From Parabacteroides massiliensis (lineage in GTDB: Bacteria > Bacteroidota > Bacteroidia > Bacteroidales > Tannerellaceae), in contig NZ_LT700191.1 of assembly GCF_900155425.1 (NCBI RefSeq), forward strand, positions 1,015,198-1,079,197: a DNA stretch of 64,000 nt, read 5' to 3'. Positions 8,006 to 14,703 of this stretch are shown here, piece by piece. Position numbers and translations under genes: made by a program. How positions within the stretch are numbered: the first letter of the stretch is position 1; each line of letters begins with the position of its first letter. Under the pieces are notes generated by a model, which was not told where the DNA came from, ran no database searches, and saw only the letters and a list, made by a program, of their open reading frames with translations.

Positions 8006-9549
8006 TCGACACTCTTTATCGGAATGCCGCAGGCGAGGTATCCTCCGGTTTCACTTTTGACCGGGACGTACTGGAGGCGTTCGTGCGCCGCATCTACGAA
8101 AAGGACTTCCACCCCATGACGGACATCGAGCTTCAGATGTTCCGTGCCGTCTGGGATACGCTCGACATCGCCACCGACAAAGGGTTCGGAAAGCGTCCGG
8201 CAGATGATCCGGATCATGACTTCTACGAGGAACTGAAACGAAACAACGCCGTATTCGCCGCCTTCAAGGTACACCGCATGCAGAACGACATGGCCGCGCT
8301 GCTGCTCGATTCGAACGGCGTTTTAAAACCGTTCGAACGGTGGGCGAAAGAGGTCATGCCCATTGCGGACCATCAAATCTACCAGTGGCTGGAGACCGAA
8401 TACGATACGGCGATAATCCGGGCGCACCAGGCCGCCAACTGGCGACAGTTCGAGCGTGAGAAGGACGTGCTGCCCAACCTGAAATGGATGCCGTCCACCT
8501 CCCTGCATCCGGGAGCCGACCACCGCCGGTTCTGGGGAACGATACGGCCCATTGATGATCCGTTTTGGAATAACCACCGGCCGGGCGACCGCTGGAACTG
8601 CAAATGTTCCCTCTCATCCACGGACGAGGAGCCTACCCCCCTACCCGACTTCGATCCCGCCGACAAGCCGCAGGACGGGCTGGAGAACAATCCGGGTAAG
8701 GACGCCAGACTGTTCTCGGACAAACACCCGTATATGGCTGAGGCCCATACGGGAGCGCAGGAAGCGGTGGACGCCTTGACAAGACGGATAAACGAAATGA
8801 TAGCGGAAATGCCGGGTAACCTGACGTATGAGGAAAAGAAGGCCATCGCCATGCATAACCTTGAACTGGAAAAAGTTCTCGGGATCACCAAAGGCAAACC
8901 CATGAGCGTGGAAGAGGCGGACAAGCAGAATGCGAACCCGAAACATACAAATGAGTTCATATTAGACCCTAACGGAACTTATCAGGATAAAGCCGGGCGA
9001 AGATATAGAAAGAACATGGAATACGACCGGGAAAAAGCCAGGCCTTACAACATCAATTGCCAGACTTGTGCTCCGGCCTATGCCTTACGTTTAAAAGGAT
9101 TTGATATCACGGCAAAAGGGAATGTGCCCGGTTCAAAACTGGAATATCTGAGCAAAGGACGCGCTTTTGAAGTCTGGAAGAATGCGGACGGAACAACTGC
9201 GCAACATACCAGCATTAACGACTGGCTTTACACAAAGGGATACTTGAAAATGACGCCCAAAAGGTATAAGGAGTTTTTCAATGAAATCTGCAAGGAAGAG
9301 GGTGTTTATGAATTGTGCATCGGTTGGAAAAACGGAGGCGGACACGCTACCATCCTACAACGGTTTGCCAACGGGGAACTTCGTTATATAGAACCGCAAA
9401 GCGATAACTCGGCCGGATCGGGGATGGAATGGAAGGATGTCAAATACCTGTGTGAGATGGGAGCGGCAACTTCTCACAGCTGCAGGGGGATCATGAGAAT
9501 AGACAACAAACTATTCAACCTCGACTTCTTCGACATCTTTGACATATAA
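7945..9549 (+). CDS. MuF-type head protein fused to a papain-fold (Tox-PL-like) toxin domain
   Basis: 534 residues from GTG 7945, the only usable upstream start in this frame. Residues about 100-225 are the Mu gpF/SPP1 gp7 minor head domain, ending in HPGADHRRFWGTIRPIDDPF and the RWNCKCSL Cys pair. A linker of about 90 residues leads to a separate C-terminal domain from about 330 to 534. It contains YNINCQTC (C372, C375), LRLKGFDIT, GGGHATIL (H467) and YIEPQSD (E483-P-Q485). Cys, His and an acidic-Pro-Gln motif in this order are the signature of Tox-PL papain-fold toxins/deamidases. The DNA of this part (from about 8930) looks AT-richer than the head part. MuF-toxin fusions are a known class of phage polymorphic toxins; the exact target is unknown. 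The head-on gene 9511-9759 is the likely immunity gene. Confidence 0.85.
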   Translation: MAKEFFRPRPAQRRGGFKLVVDTLYRNAAGEVSSGFTFDRDVLEAFVRRIYEKDFHPMTDIELQMFRAVWDTLDIATDKGFGKRPADDPDHDFYEELKRNNAVFAAFKVHRMQNDMAALLLDSNGVLKPFERWAKEVMPIADHQIYQWLETEYDTAIIRAHQAANWRQFEREKDVLPNLKWMPSTSLHPGADHRRFWGTIRPIDDPFWNNHRPGDRWNCKCSLSSTDEEPTPLPDFDPADKPQDGLENNPGKDARLFSDKHPYMAEAHTGAQEAVDALTRRINEMIAEMPGNLTYEEKKAIAMHNLELEKVLGITKGKPMSVEEADKQNANPKHTNEFILDPNGTYQDKAGRRYRKNMEYDREKARPYNINCQTCAPAYALRLKGFDITAKGNVPGSKLEYLSKGRAFEVWKNADGTTAQHTSINDWLYTKGYLKMTPKRYKEFFNEICKEEGVYELCIGWKNGGGHATILQRFANGELRYIEPQSDNSAGSGMEWKDVKYLCEMGAATSHSCRGIMRIDNKLFNLDFFDIFDI

Positions 9550-9759
9550 GCCTATGAAATCGAAGACTGAAGGCCCTGTTATCTCAATGGCCTCGCCGTC
9601 TTTGTACAAGTACAGGAACGGAAAGCCTATAACAAGATCATCCGGTAGACGCAGCAACCATGCCTTTTGGCCGTCAACGTCACCCAGATACTCAAGATTG
9701 CCGCCATATTGTTCCATCATGTTGCCGGCTTCTTTGATTACTTGTTCAGGTATGTTCAT
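9511..9759 (-). CDS. Putative immunity protein for the MuF toxin
   Basis: 82 residues, strongly acidic (for example VKDVEEVEVE at the end), no signal peptide or membrane span. No family was recognised. It is the only leftward gene inside the rightward virion block, lies directly after the toxin-like domain, and its last 39 nt overlap the toxin coding end in antisense. It has its own -33/-7 host-type promoter at 9776-9805 and so could be made in the lysogen while the virion genes are silent. Small acidic proteins beside toxin domains are typical immunity proteins. Function is inferred from context only. Confidence 0.7.
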   Translation of the reverse strand: MNIPEQVIKEAGNMMEQYGGNLEYLGDVDGQKAWLLRLPDDLVIGFPFLYLYKDGEAIEITGPSVFDFIGLYVKDVEEVEVE

Positions 9760-9775
9760 AAAAAGATAGTTTTCA

Positions 9776-9805
9776 CAAAAATACGGTTTTTATTTGAAAG
9801 GACAA
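9776..9805 (-). promoter_or_regulatory. Bacteroidota-type promoter of the putative immunity gene
   Basis: On the minus strand TTG (9803-9805) is followed by a 19-nt spacer and TATTTTTG (9776-9783), matching the -33 TTTG / -7 TAnnTTTG consensus of the primary Bacteroides sigma factor. The -7 box ends 16 nt before the ATG at 9759, so the leader is very short. Confidence 0.7.
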
Positions 9806-9812
9806 CAATAAT

Positions 9813-10403
9813 ATGAATATAAAAGATTTTTCGGCCTCGCTCAAGGCTAAACAGAAGGAACTGGACACGCTCATGCGCCGCGAGCTGCCCATCAAGGTGG
9901 GACGCATGGCCAAAGACCATTACCAGGATAACTTCCGCAAGGGAGGCTTTGTCAATGGCGGCCTGCAGCGCTGGCCGCAGACGAAACGACAAAACTCCGG
10001 CTCCAAGTCGGCGGCGGCAGGTTACGGCCCGCTGCTCTCACGGCGTAACCATCTGTTCTCATCCGTCAAATATACACCGGGAGACTACCGCGTCAGGGTG
10101 GCCAACGACGTGGAATACGCCCCGCTGCATAACTGGGGAGGCGAGACACATCCGACCGTGACACCCCGGATGCGGAAGTTTGCATGGGCGATGTATTACA
10201 AAGCGGTAGGCAAACGGAAAAAGGGTAAAACAAGGCAAGGAGAACTGCCGCCGGAGGCCGGTATGTGGAAAGGGCTCGCCCTTACCCGGAAGAAAAAGTT
10301 GAAGGTAAAAATCCCTCAACGCCAGTTTATCGGTGAAAGCACGGAATTGAACAAACAAATCAGGCAAATCGTCGAAGCGGAAATAAGAAACATTTTAAAA
10401 TAA
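9813..10403 (+). CDS. Phage virion morphogenesis protein (Mu gpG / P2 gpS-like)
   Basis: 196 residues. The N-terminal half has DFSASLKAKQKELDTLM, LPIKVGRMAKDHYQDNF and GFVNGGLQRWPQTKR, followed by a GPLLSRRNHLFSSVKY segment and EYAPLHNWGG, which is the pattern of the tail-completion/morphogenesis family that follows MuF in Mu-like phages. It is basic and likely acts in tail assembly or head-tail joining. ATG 9813 is preceded by AAAGGACAACAATA as a weak ribosome site. It resumes the rightward block after the inserted immunity gene. Confidence 0.88.
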   Translation: MNIKDFSASLKAKQKELDTLMRRELPIKVGRMAKDHYQDNFRKGGFVNGGLQRWPQTKRQNSGSKSAAAGYGPLLSRRNHLFSSVKYTPGDYRVRVANDVEYAPLHNWGGETHPTVTPRMRKFAWAMYYKAVGKRKKGKTRQGELPPEAGMWKGLALTRKKKLKVKIPQRQFIGESTELNKQIRQIVEAEIRNILK

Positions 10404-10408
10404 ACAAC

Positions 10409-10879
10409 ATGGAAGAACTGTACATCGCAATCCTGAAAAGGATAGAAAATGAAATGCCGGAAATAGCCTACATCGACGAGGACTACGGCCAACTGGAAGG
10501 AATGAATTCGGAAAACGAGGATTTTTATCCGGTGACGTTTCCATGCGTATTGGTAGGAAACACCGAAGCGGACTGGAAAGACATCGGGCTGGGAACGCAG
10601 GCGGGAGAAATAACATTGACCGTCCGACTGGGCATCGACTGTTACCACGATACCCACATCGGAAGCGGAACGACCGGGCGTATCAAGGAACGTATGGAAA
10701 TGGCCGGGAAACTATACCGGACACTGCAAAACTTCCAGTTCTGCCGGAACATGGACGAACTGGTCAGAGTCAAAAGCCGGGATTATACCCTGCCCGGAAA
10801 CATCAAGGTGTATGAATTTGTGTTCTCGTTCAGCTATCGCGATGAATCTGCGCTATTGGATAGCCGGCATCGTCCGTGA
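10409..10879 (+). CDS. Tail-completion-like phage protein
   Basis: 156 residues, 5 nt after the gpG-like gene and the last gene of the rightward virion block. It starts with a helix (EELYIAILKRIENEMPEIAYIDED), then alternating strands, FYPVTFPCVLVGN and ITLTVRLGIDCYHD, and ends with a strand pair, KVYEFVFSFSYRDES. The layout resembles small tail terminator/completion proteins in the same place in Mu-like phages of Bacteroides, but no named family was identified with certainty. Its 3' end overlaps the convergent gene 10830-11126 by 50 nt. Confidence 0.7.
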   Translation: MEELYIAILKRIENEMPEIAYIDEDYGQLEGMNSENEDFYPVTFPCVLVGNTEADWKDIGLGTQAGEITLTVRLGIDCYHDTHIGSGTTGRIKERMEMAGKLYRTLQNFQFCRNMDELVRVKSRDYTLPGNIKVYEFVFSFSYRDESALLDSRHRP

Positions 10880-11126
10880 ACAGGGAAAGCTGTTTGAAGG
10901 TTAAACGGGGCGCACGGACTTTGGGGACCGGGTGGATATCCGGATCGACCTTGCTGCGTTCACGGATAATGGCCATGATGCGCTCCTCCGACAAAAAGAA
11001 CTCTTTGGAGAGTATCTTCAGGGCACGGTCAAAGCGGACGCTCTGCGCCTCCGTCCAATAATAGTAACGGCGGCACAGGGCTTCATTTCGTTCTCTGATC
11101 AACTGTTTGTCTCGTCCTTTGGCCAT
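10830..11126 (-). CDS. Small HTH protein, candidate Mor/C-like late activator
   Basis: 98 residues. The segment ALKILSKEFFLSEERIMAII (about 35-54) looks like the C-terminal helix-turn-helix of Mor-type phage activators, and is preceded by a basic region starting MAKGRDKQLIRERNEAL. It lies downstream of the early-operon terminator, is separated from the early genes by 168 nt and has its own -7 box. A single gene between the early and virion genes is the usual site of a middle/late regulator in Mu-like phages. No regulator of that kind is otherwise visible. It could also be an unrelated small DNA-binding protein. Confidence 0.55.
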   Translation of the reverse strand: MAKGRDKQLIRERNEALCRRYYYWTEAQSVRFDRALKILSKEFFLSEERIMAIIRERSKVDPDIHPVPKVRAPRLTFKQLSLFTDDAGYPIAQIHRDS

Positions 11127-11144
11127 AAATCAATGTATTTAATA

Positions 11145-11152
11145 CAAAAGTA
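11145..11152 (-). promoter_or_regulatory. -7 element of gene 10830-11126
   Basis: TACTTTTG on the minus strand matches TAnnTTTG and lies 18 nt before the ATG at 11126. No clear -33 TTTG was found 18-22 nt further upstream, which fits a promoter that needs help, or is weak. Confidence 0.5.
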
Positions 11153-11245
11153 CAGCTTTATACCGTATTTTACGGCGGCATTGGCTTTTAAGTTTGTTTG
11201 GAACAGACGGTTTTTAAGTTTGTTTAAACCAATCACCCCAAAAAA

Positions 11246-11279
11246 CAATCGGCGGGACAGCTTTTTGTTCCGCCGATTG
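11246..11279 (-). terminator. Rho-independent terminator of the early operon
   Basis: A 12-bp stem (CAATCGGCGGGA / TTCCGCCGATTG with one mismatch) is followed on the minus strand by TTTTTTGGGG. It lies 16 nt after the last early gene (stop at 11295) and closes the long leftward operon. Confidence 0.85.
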
Positions 11280-11294
11280 CTAATTATTATCCGG

Positions 11295-11495
11295 TTATTT
11301 CGTCGATTCCAACTGTTGCAATCGTTTCAAGTGGTAAACCACCGCCTCGAAAAACTCAGGGCTTCTCTCACTTTGCCGTTTTTTGACTCTGCTTCTCAAT
11401 CGTGGGATTTGTTCCTTGATAATTTCCGCCGTTCCTTCGGCATCTTTGACGCATTGTGCCACACTGGGAACCAGTCCTAAATCTTTCATGTTCAT
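11295..11495 (-). CDS. Small phage protein of unknown function (early operon, last gene)
   Basis: 66 residues, mostly helical and basic: an acidic first third (CVKDAEGTAEIIKEQI) and then RLRSRVKKRQSE and EAVVYHLKRLQQLE. No family recognised, no signal or membrane segment. It is the last gene before the early terminator and starts 4 nt after the previous stop. A second Met at residue 3 is an alternative start. Confidence 0.65.
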   Translation of the reverse strand: MNMKDLGLVPSVAQCVKDAEGTAEIIKEQIPRLRSRVKKRQSERSPEFFEAVVYHLKRLQQLESTK

Positions 11496-11498
11496 AAT

Positions 11499-11708
11499 TC
11501 AATCCTCTATTATATCGTTGCTTTGCAATAAACGTTTCATGCTCCTGTCCCTTTCCGCTTTGCTGGGGTAATAATCGCCGTATCTTTTCCAGCTATGCGG
11601 ATTGGCTTCACTTTTGAATTTTATGCATGGAGAAGGATAATCCATCCGGCGAAGTATGGTATAACCTGCCTTGCATAATTTGGCTTGATCTGTCGCATTC
11701 ATATTCAA
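11499..11708 (-). CDS. Small phage protein of unknown function
   Basis: 69 residues with LCKAGYTILRRMDYPSPCIK and SWKRYGDYYPSKAERDRSMK. The tail resembles short basic proteins that bind nucleic acid, but no family is recognised. It overlaps the upstream gene by 4 nt (ATGA), so the pair is probably co-translated. Met3 is an alternative start. Confidence 0.65.
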   Translation of the reverse strand: MNMNATDQAKLCKAGYTILRRMDYPSPCIKFKSEANPHSWKRYGDYYPSKAERDRSMKRLLQSNDIIED

Positions 11709-12121
11709 CAGATATTAAAGCCTTCCGACTGTTCACAGAAATCTGCCAGCATTTCTATCTTATGTAAGAACTCTTCAGCCGGTGGTTCCGCTTTTTCCCC
11801 TAACATGGATTTGATCTTGATTTGTCCCTGTTCCGACAGTTGGTCCCATTCTTCCTTCAACTCCCTTTTTACAGAGACATACCCCCTAAAGAGCCTCGCC
11901 ATGATACAGGCTTCTTCTTTTGTGACTTCAAATCCGTCATTGCTTACCGGACTGCCATCTTTCCGGGAACCGACATAAATATATTTTCCCGGAGAAAATG
12001 TGTGGTCCCCATAGCCAAACAGGTAGCAAGCACCGGTTTCGTTCAGTATGACGGGCCATGTAAATATCATTCCGCTTTTACAATCGACCCCCTTTTTTTT
12101 TGGTATTAAATCATAACCCAT
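11705..12121 (-). CDS. Phage early-region protein of unknown function
   Basis: 138 residues. The first half is beta-rich (GMIFTWPVILNETGACYLFG, FSPGKYIYVGSRKDG), the second half helical (EEACIMARLFRGYVSVKREL, EWDQLSEQGQIKIKSML). It looks like a complete cytosolic protein; no known family was recognised. It starts 2 nt after the preceding gene in the leftward early operon. Confidence 0.65.
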   Translation of the reverse strand: MGYDLIPKKKGVDCKSGMIFTWPVILNETGACYLFGYGDHTFSPGKYIYVGSRKDGSPVSNDGFEVTKEEACIMARLFRGYVSVKRELKEEWDQLSEQGQIKIKSMLGEKAEPPAEEFLHKIEMLADFCEQSEGFNIC

Positions 12122-12123
12122 AA

Positions 12124-12348
12124 TTATTCTGTTTCCTCCTGTTTTTGTAGTGTTAAACCCAAAGCAGCCATTGCTATTCCCAATTCCATTTCCTTTTTTT
12201 GTTCTCCCGCAAGTTCCATGGGGAAAAGAATTGGTTCTGCAACCATTTTCTGCCAGACTTCATCCGACAGGTTTATATCAGCTAAAAAACACGCTGTCTG
12301 AACCACGTTCTTATCCAATTCCATTACTATTCTTACTTTTTCTCCCAT
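12124..12348 (-). CDS. Small phage protein of unknown function
   Basis: 74 residues: a short N-terminal strand (KVRIVMELDKNVVQ), then helices with NLSDEVWQKMVAEP and a run KKEMELGIAMAALGLTL. No recognised family. Member of the leftward early operon, 12 nt after the zinc-motif gene upstream. Confidence 0.6.
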   Translation of the reverse strand: MGEKVRIVMELDKNVVQTACFLADINLSDEVWQKMVAEPILFPMELAGEQKKEMELGIAMAALGLTLQKQEETE

Positions 12349-12360
12349 GACTGATTATTT

Positions 12361-12597
12361 TTAATCGTTTTCTGGCACATAAGCCGATACATAAGTTGTT
12401 ACCTCACACGATACGATCACACGCCCGGAACCTTTACACTGCGGGCAGGTCGCGCCCTCTTTCGTCCCCTTGCCCTCGCAGACCTTGCAGACCACGATAT
12501 GCGGTGGGATCATTCTCTCCCGTTTTGGTAACAGTTCGTCCGTCTTATTCGGTCGATCTGCTTTTCTTTTTAACCTGTTTAAAATACTGTTCATCAT
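12361..12597 (-). CDS. Small zinc-finger protein with two CxxCxGxG motifs (DnaJ-type)
   Basis: 78 residues. Two motifs, CKVCEGKG and CPQCKGSG, are spaced as in one DnaJ-type cysteine-rich zinc module, and a basic N-terminus (ILNRLKRKADRP) precedes them. There is no J domain. Such small proteins could bind zinc and a protein or nucleic-acid partner; the phage role is unknown. A second gene with the same motif pair lies 72 nt upstream (12669-12896), with little other similarity. Confidence 0.7.
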   Translation of the reverse strand: MMNSILNRLKRKADRPNKTDELLPKRERMIPPHIVVCKVCEGKGTKEGATCPQCKGSGRVIVSCEVTTYVSAYVPEND

Positions 12598-12668
12598 TTC
12601 TCCTCTGTTTTAAAAATTAATCATTGTCAGACCAAACCTGCTGTCCGGCATTTTCGGACCATAGGTTT

Positions 12669-12896
12669 TCAAGAGTCGTAATCCGCTTTCCAGTCCACCG
12701 TAACGACAGCCCTCATTCTACCCGTCCCGTCACAACGGGGGCAAGTCTTCCACCTGTAATCGTCACGCCCTATTTCTTCCTGGAAACCGCCACTCCCGTT
12801 ACAGGAGGGGCAAATAAAGCCCCTGGCTTTCACAACCTCCGTCTTGGGGGTGTATTTGTCAATAAAAAGATCGATCGATTGTACGCTCCTGCTCAT
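12669..12896 (-). CDS. Small zinc-finger protein with two CxxCxGxG motifs (second copy)
   Basis: 75 residues from ATG 12896, chosen because it overlaps the preceding stop as ATGA; a further in-frame ATG at 12920 lies inside the upstream gene. It has CPSCNGSG and CPRCDGTG with a short linker, a DnaJ-like zinc module without J domain. It ends in a hydrophobic strand (RAVVTVDWKADYD). Role unknown. Confidence 0.7.
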   Translation of the reverse strand: MSRSVQSIDLFIDKYTPKTEVVKARGFICPSCNGSGGFQEEIGRDDYRWKTCPRCDGTGRMRAVVTVDWKADYDS

Positions 12897-13423
12897 ACTC
12901 TCACCTCCCCTTCCTGACACGGGAACAATCCCGGTTCTTTAGATTCCTTCAGGTATTCCAGAAGGCAAAGGTCGATCAGCTGGGTTTCCCAATTGACCGG
13001 GCGATGCTTGTACATGGCGCGAAGCGCCTGCCTGCAATCTTCCGCCGAAAGGCCCATGTCCAACTTTGAAACGAACAGGTTTATATCCGAAAGGTGGATG
13101 CGTTTCACGTCTATGATCCGGGCATTCCCCTTCCAGATGCCCTTCAAGTAAATCTGCTTGACGGCACCGACGCAATATTTCACGGGATCATGCAGCCTCA
13201 TGGTTGTGAAGCTATCGCCGTTCAATTTCCCGTTCCAGTTTTTAGAAAATTCTATTCTTTCTACCATAATCTTGTGATATTTTCCATTGGATTGTTTGCA
13301 TTTGAAACAATATACCAGCCATTTCCCCTCTGTTTTATCCACCCGACAAACCGAATACTGAAAGTCGCAGGGACAGACATATATCCAGTAGCCGGGGGTA
13401 AGGGTGGCAGATTTTACCTTCAT
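12893..13423 (-). CDS. Phage early-region protein with N-terminal Cys motifs
   Basis: 176 residues from ATG 13423, which overlaps the stop of the DUF3164-like gene (ATGA); an ATG at 13456 would overlap that gene further. The N-terminal ~50 residues have strands and Cys pairs (YVCPCDFQYSVC, CFKCKQSNG) that may bind zinc. The C-terminal half is helical, including AEDCRQALRAMYKHRPVNWE and LCLLEYLKESKEPG. Family not recognised. Confidence 0.65.
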   Translation of the reverse strand: MKVKSATLTPGYWIYVCPCDFQYSVCRVDKTEGKWLVYCFKCKQSNGKYHKIMVERIEFSKNWNGKLNGDSFTTMRLHDPVKYCVGAVKQIYLKGIWKGNARIIDVKRIHLSDINLFVSKLDMGLSAEDCRQALRAMYKHRPVNWETQLIDLCLLEYLKESKEPGLFPCQEGEVRV

Positions 13424-14082
13424 GCCTCTGTCATTCCTAACGGTATCGCTATCCATGCCCCGTTATCGTTCTTAATCTCGGCCCGGATGAACTGTTTGCT
13501 GATGGCCGGCTGGTAGGCCTCCTCGATGATCTGCACGCCTTCCATGAAACGCTCGTCTTCCGATTCCTCGGCTATCTTGCGAAGCTGGACAATACGGCTT
13601 GCCTTCAGCGTTCCTTGCGCGTTACGGGCCAACAGGCGGAGTACCATTTTTACGAGTGCCTTCGTTTTCTTGTTGTCGGCAAGCCCCTCGATATACTCCT
13701 TCACGATGGCGATACCGTCCTCCACCGTGTCGCGGTAGCCATCGGTTTCATAATACCCTACGGTGATACGCTTGTCTCCAGCGGAATTGGTAAAGGTGTC
13801 TGTGCGTTGGCCGTCCTTTTTCAATTTCAAGACTTCCGACTTCATGTCGATCACGCGGCGGAAGTTATTCAGTACGCCGTTTTTCACGGTCTTGATGCAG
13901 TCGCTTACCGCTTGCAAGTCCGGGATCGCCTCCTCGATCGTTTCGTCCACCAGTTCCTTGTAGGCCTCGCGGTCACGTTTGGCCTGTTCCTTGGCTCGCT
14001 TGGCGGCCTGTTCTGCCTTGAACGCCTCGAATTGTTTCAGTTCTTCGTCCGTCATTTCAACGGCTTTTCTTTCTTCTGTCAT
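13420..14082 (-). CDS. DUF3164-family phage protein
   Basis: 220 residues. It has the family layout: a charged, coiled N-terminus (AEQAAKRAKEQAKRDREAYK), then FTNSAGDKRITVGYYETDGY and VEDGIAIVKEYIEGLA, and the C-terminal KQFIRAEIKNDNGAWIAIPL. DUF3164 proteins occur in the early region of many Mu-like phages; their role is unknown, possibly in replication or DNA protection. It is 8 nt after the GemA-like gene. Confidence 0.85.
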   Translation of the reverse strand: MTEERKAVEMTDEELKQFEAFKAEQAAKRAKEQAKRDREAYKELVDETIEEAIPDLQAVSDCIKTVKNGVLNNFRRVIDMKSEVLKLKKDGQRTDTFTNSAGDKRITVGYYETDGYRDTVEDGIAIVKEYIEGLADNKKTKALVKMVLRLLARNAQGTLKASRIVQLRKIAEESEDERFMEGVQIIEEAYQPAISKQFIRAEIKNDNGAWIAIPLGMTEA

Positions 14083-14090
14083 AGCTTTAA

Positions 14091-14519
14091 TTAATTTAGT
14101 TGTGAATAATCCGTGTTCTTTTCCCTCTCTTTCCTTTGGATGATCCGGAGTTTGATGGCCACCGTATCCAGTTCCCCGGTCGTCAGCCGGGCGAACTTCT
14201 TGCCCGCGATCCGGGGATTCTGGCAGTAGGCGTCCACCCGGTTCCAGTCGGTCGTGTCAATGCCCTGCTTTTGCATCAACTTCAGCACCGTGGAGCGTTT
14301 CTGCCGCAGCTGCTCACGGTAGATTTCCCGCGCCTTGTAATTCTCATCCATACGCTGCATGTCCTCGCACATGGCGTCGTACTCGTTAACGGTCATTTCC
14401 CGGAGCGATTCGGTGCGTCCTCCGGTGTATTGGCTGACCAGCGAGGCTTTCAACTCGTCCTTATCCTCCGTGGGCAGACGGTTCAAGAGGATATAAAAAC
14501 GTGCGTAGTTCCTGCTCAT
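14091..14519 (-). CDS. GemA/gp16-like phage regulatory protein
   Basis: 142 residues with an arrangement like the GemA family (DUF1018): an N-terminal helix, SQYTGGRTESLREMTVNEY, a middle helix pair, then a VLKLMQKQGIDTTDWNRVDAY segment and a final ARLTTGELDTVAIKL helix. In Mu, GemA (gp16/17) modulates host gene expression and DNA supercoiling. Sequence similarity here is only at the level of motif order, so the match is tentative. Start overlaps the next upstream stop (ATGA). Confidence 0.55.
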   Translation of the reverse strand: MSRNYARFYILLNRLPTEDKDELKASLVSQYTGGRTESLREMTVNEYDAMCEDMQRMDENYKAREIYREQLRQKRSTVLKLMQKQGIDTTDWNRVDAYCQNPRIAGKKFARLTTGELDTVAIKLRIIQRKEREKNTDYSQLN

Positions 14520-14683
14520 TCGAAATCCTCCTCTTTAAATCCGTACTCGGTCATCAGTGCCGTATGCGATAAATCCGACAGGCGGTCTGATACCTCACTG
14601 TAAATGAATGATTGGTCGCCGGGGGAAAAGGCCGTTGCTCTTTCCACCGCGTCGTTTACGATTGCTTCTATCACTTCATCCAT
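14516..14683 (-). CDS. Small phage protein of unknown function
   Basis: 55 residues from ATG 14683: an acidic helical protein (EVIEAIVNDAVERATAF, SEVSDRLSDLSH, GFKEEDFE). An in-frame ATG at 14740 would lengthen it to 74 residues and overlap the upstream ATPase gene by 37 nt; the added part (RCRPIFNEVKI) looks less natural. No family recognised. Confidence 0.5.
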   Translation of the reverse strand: MDEVIEAIVNDAVERATAFSPGDQSFIYSEVSDRLSDLSHTALMTEYGFKEEDFE

Positions 14684-14703
14684 AATTTCATGATTTACGA
14701 TTT

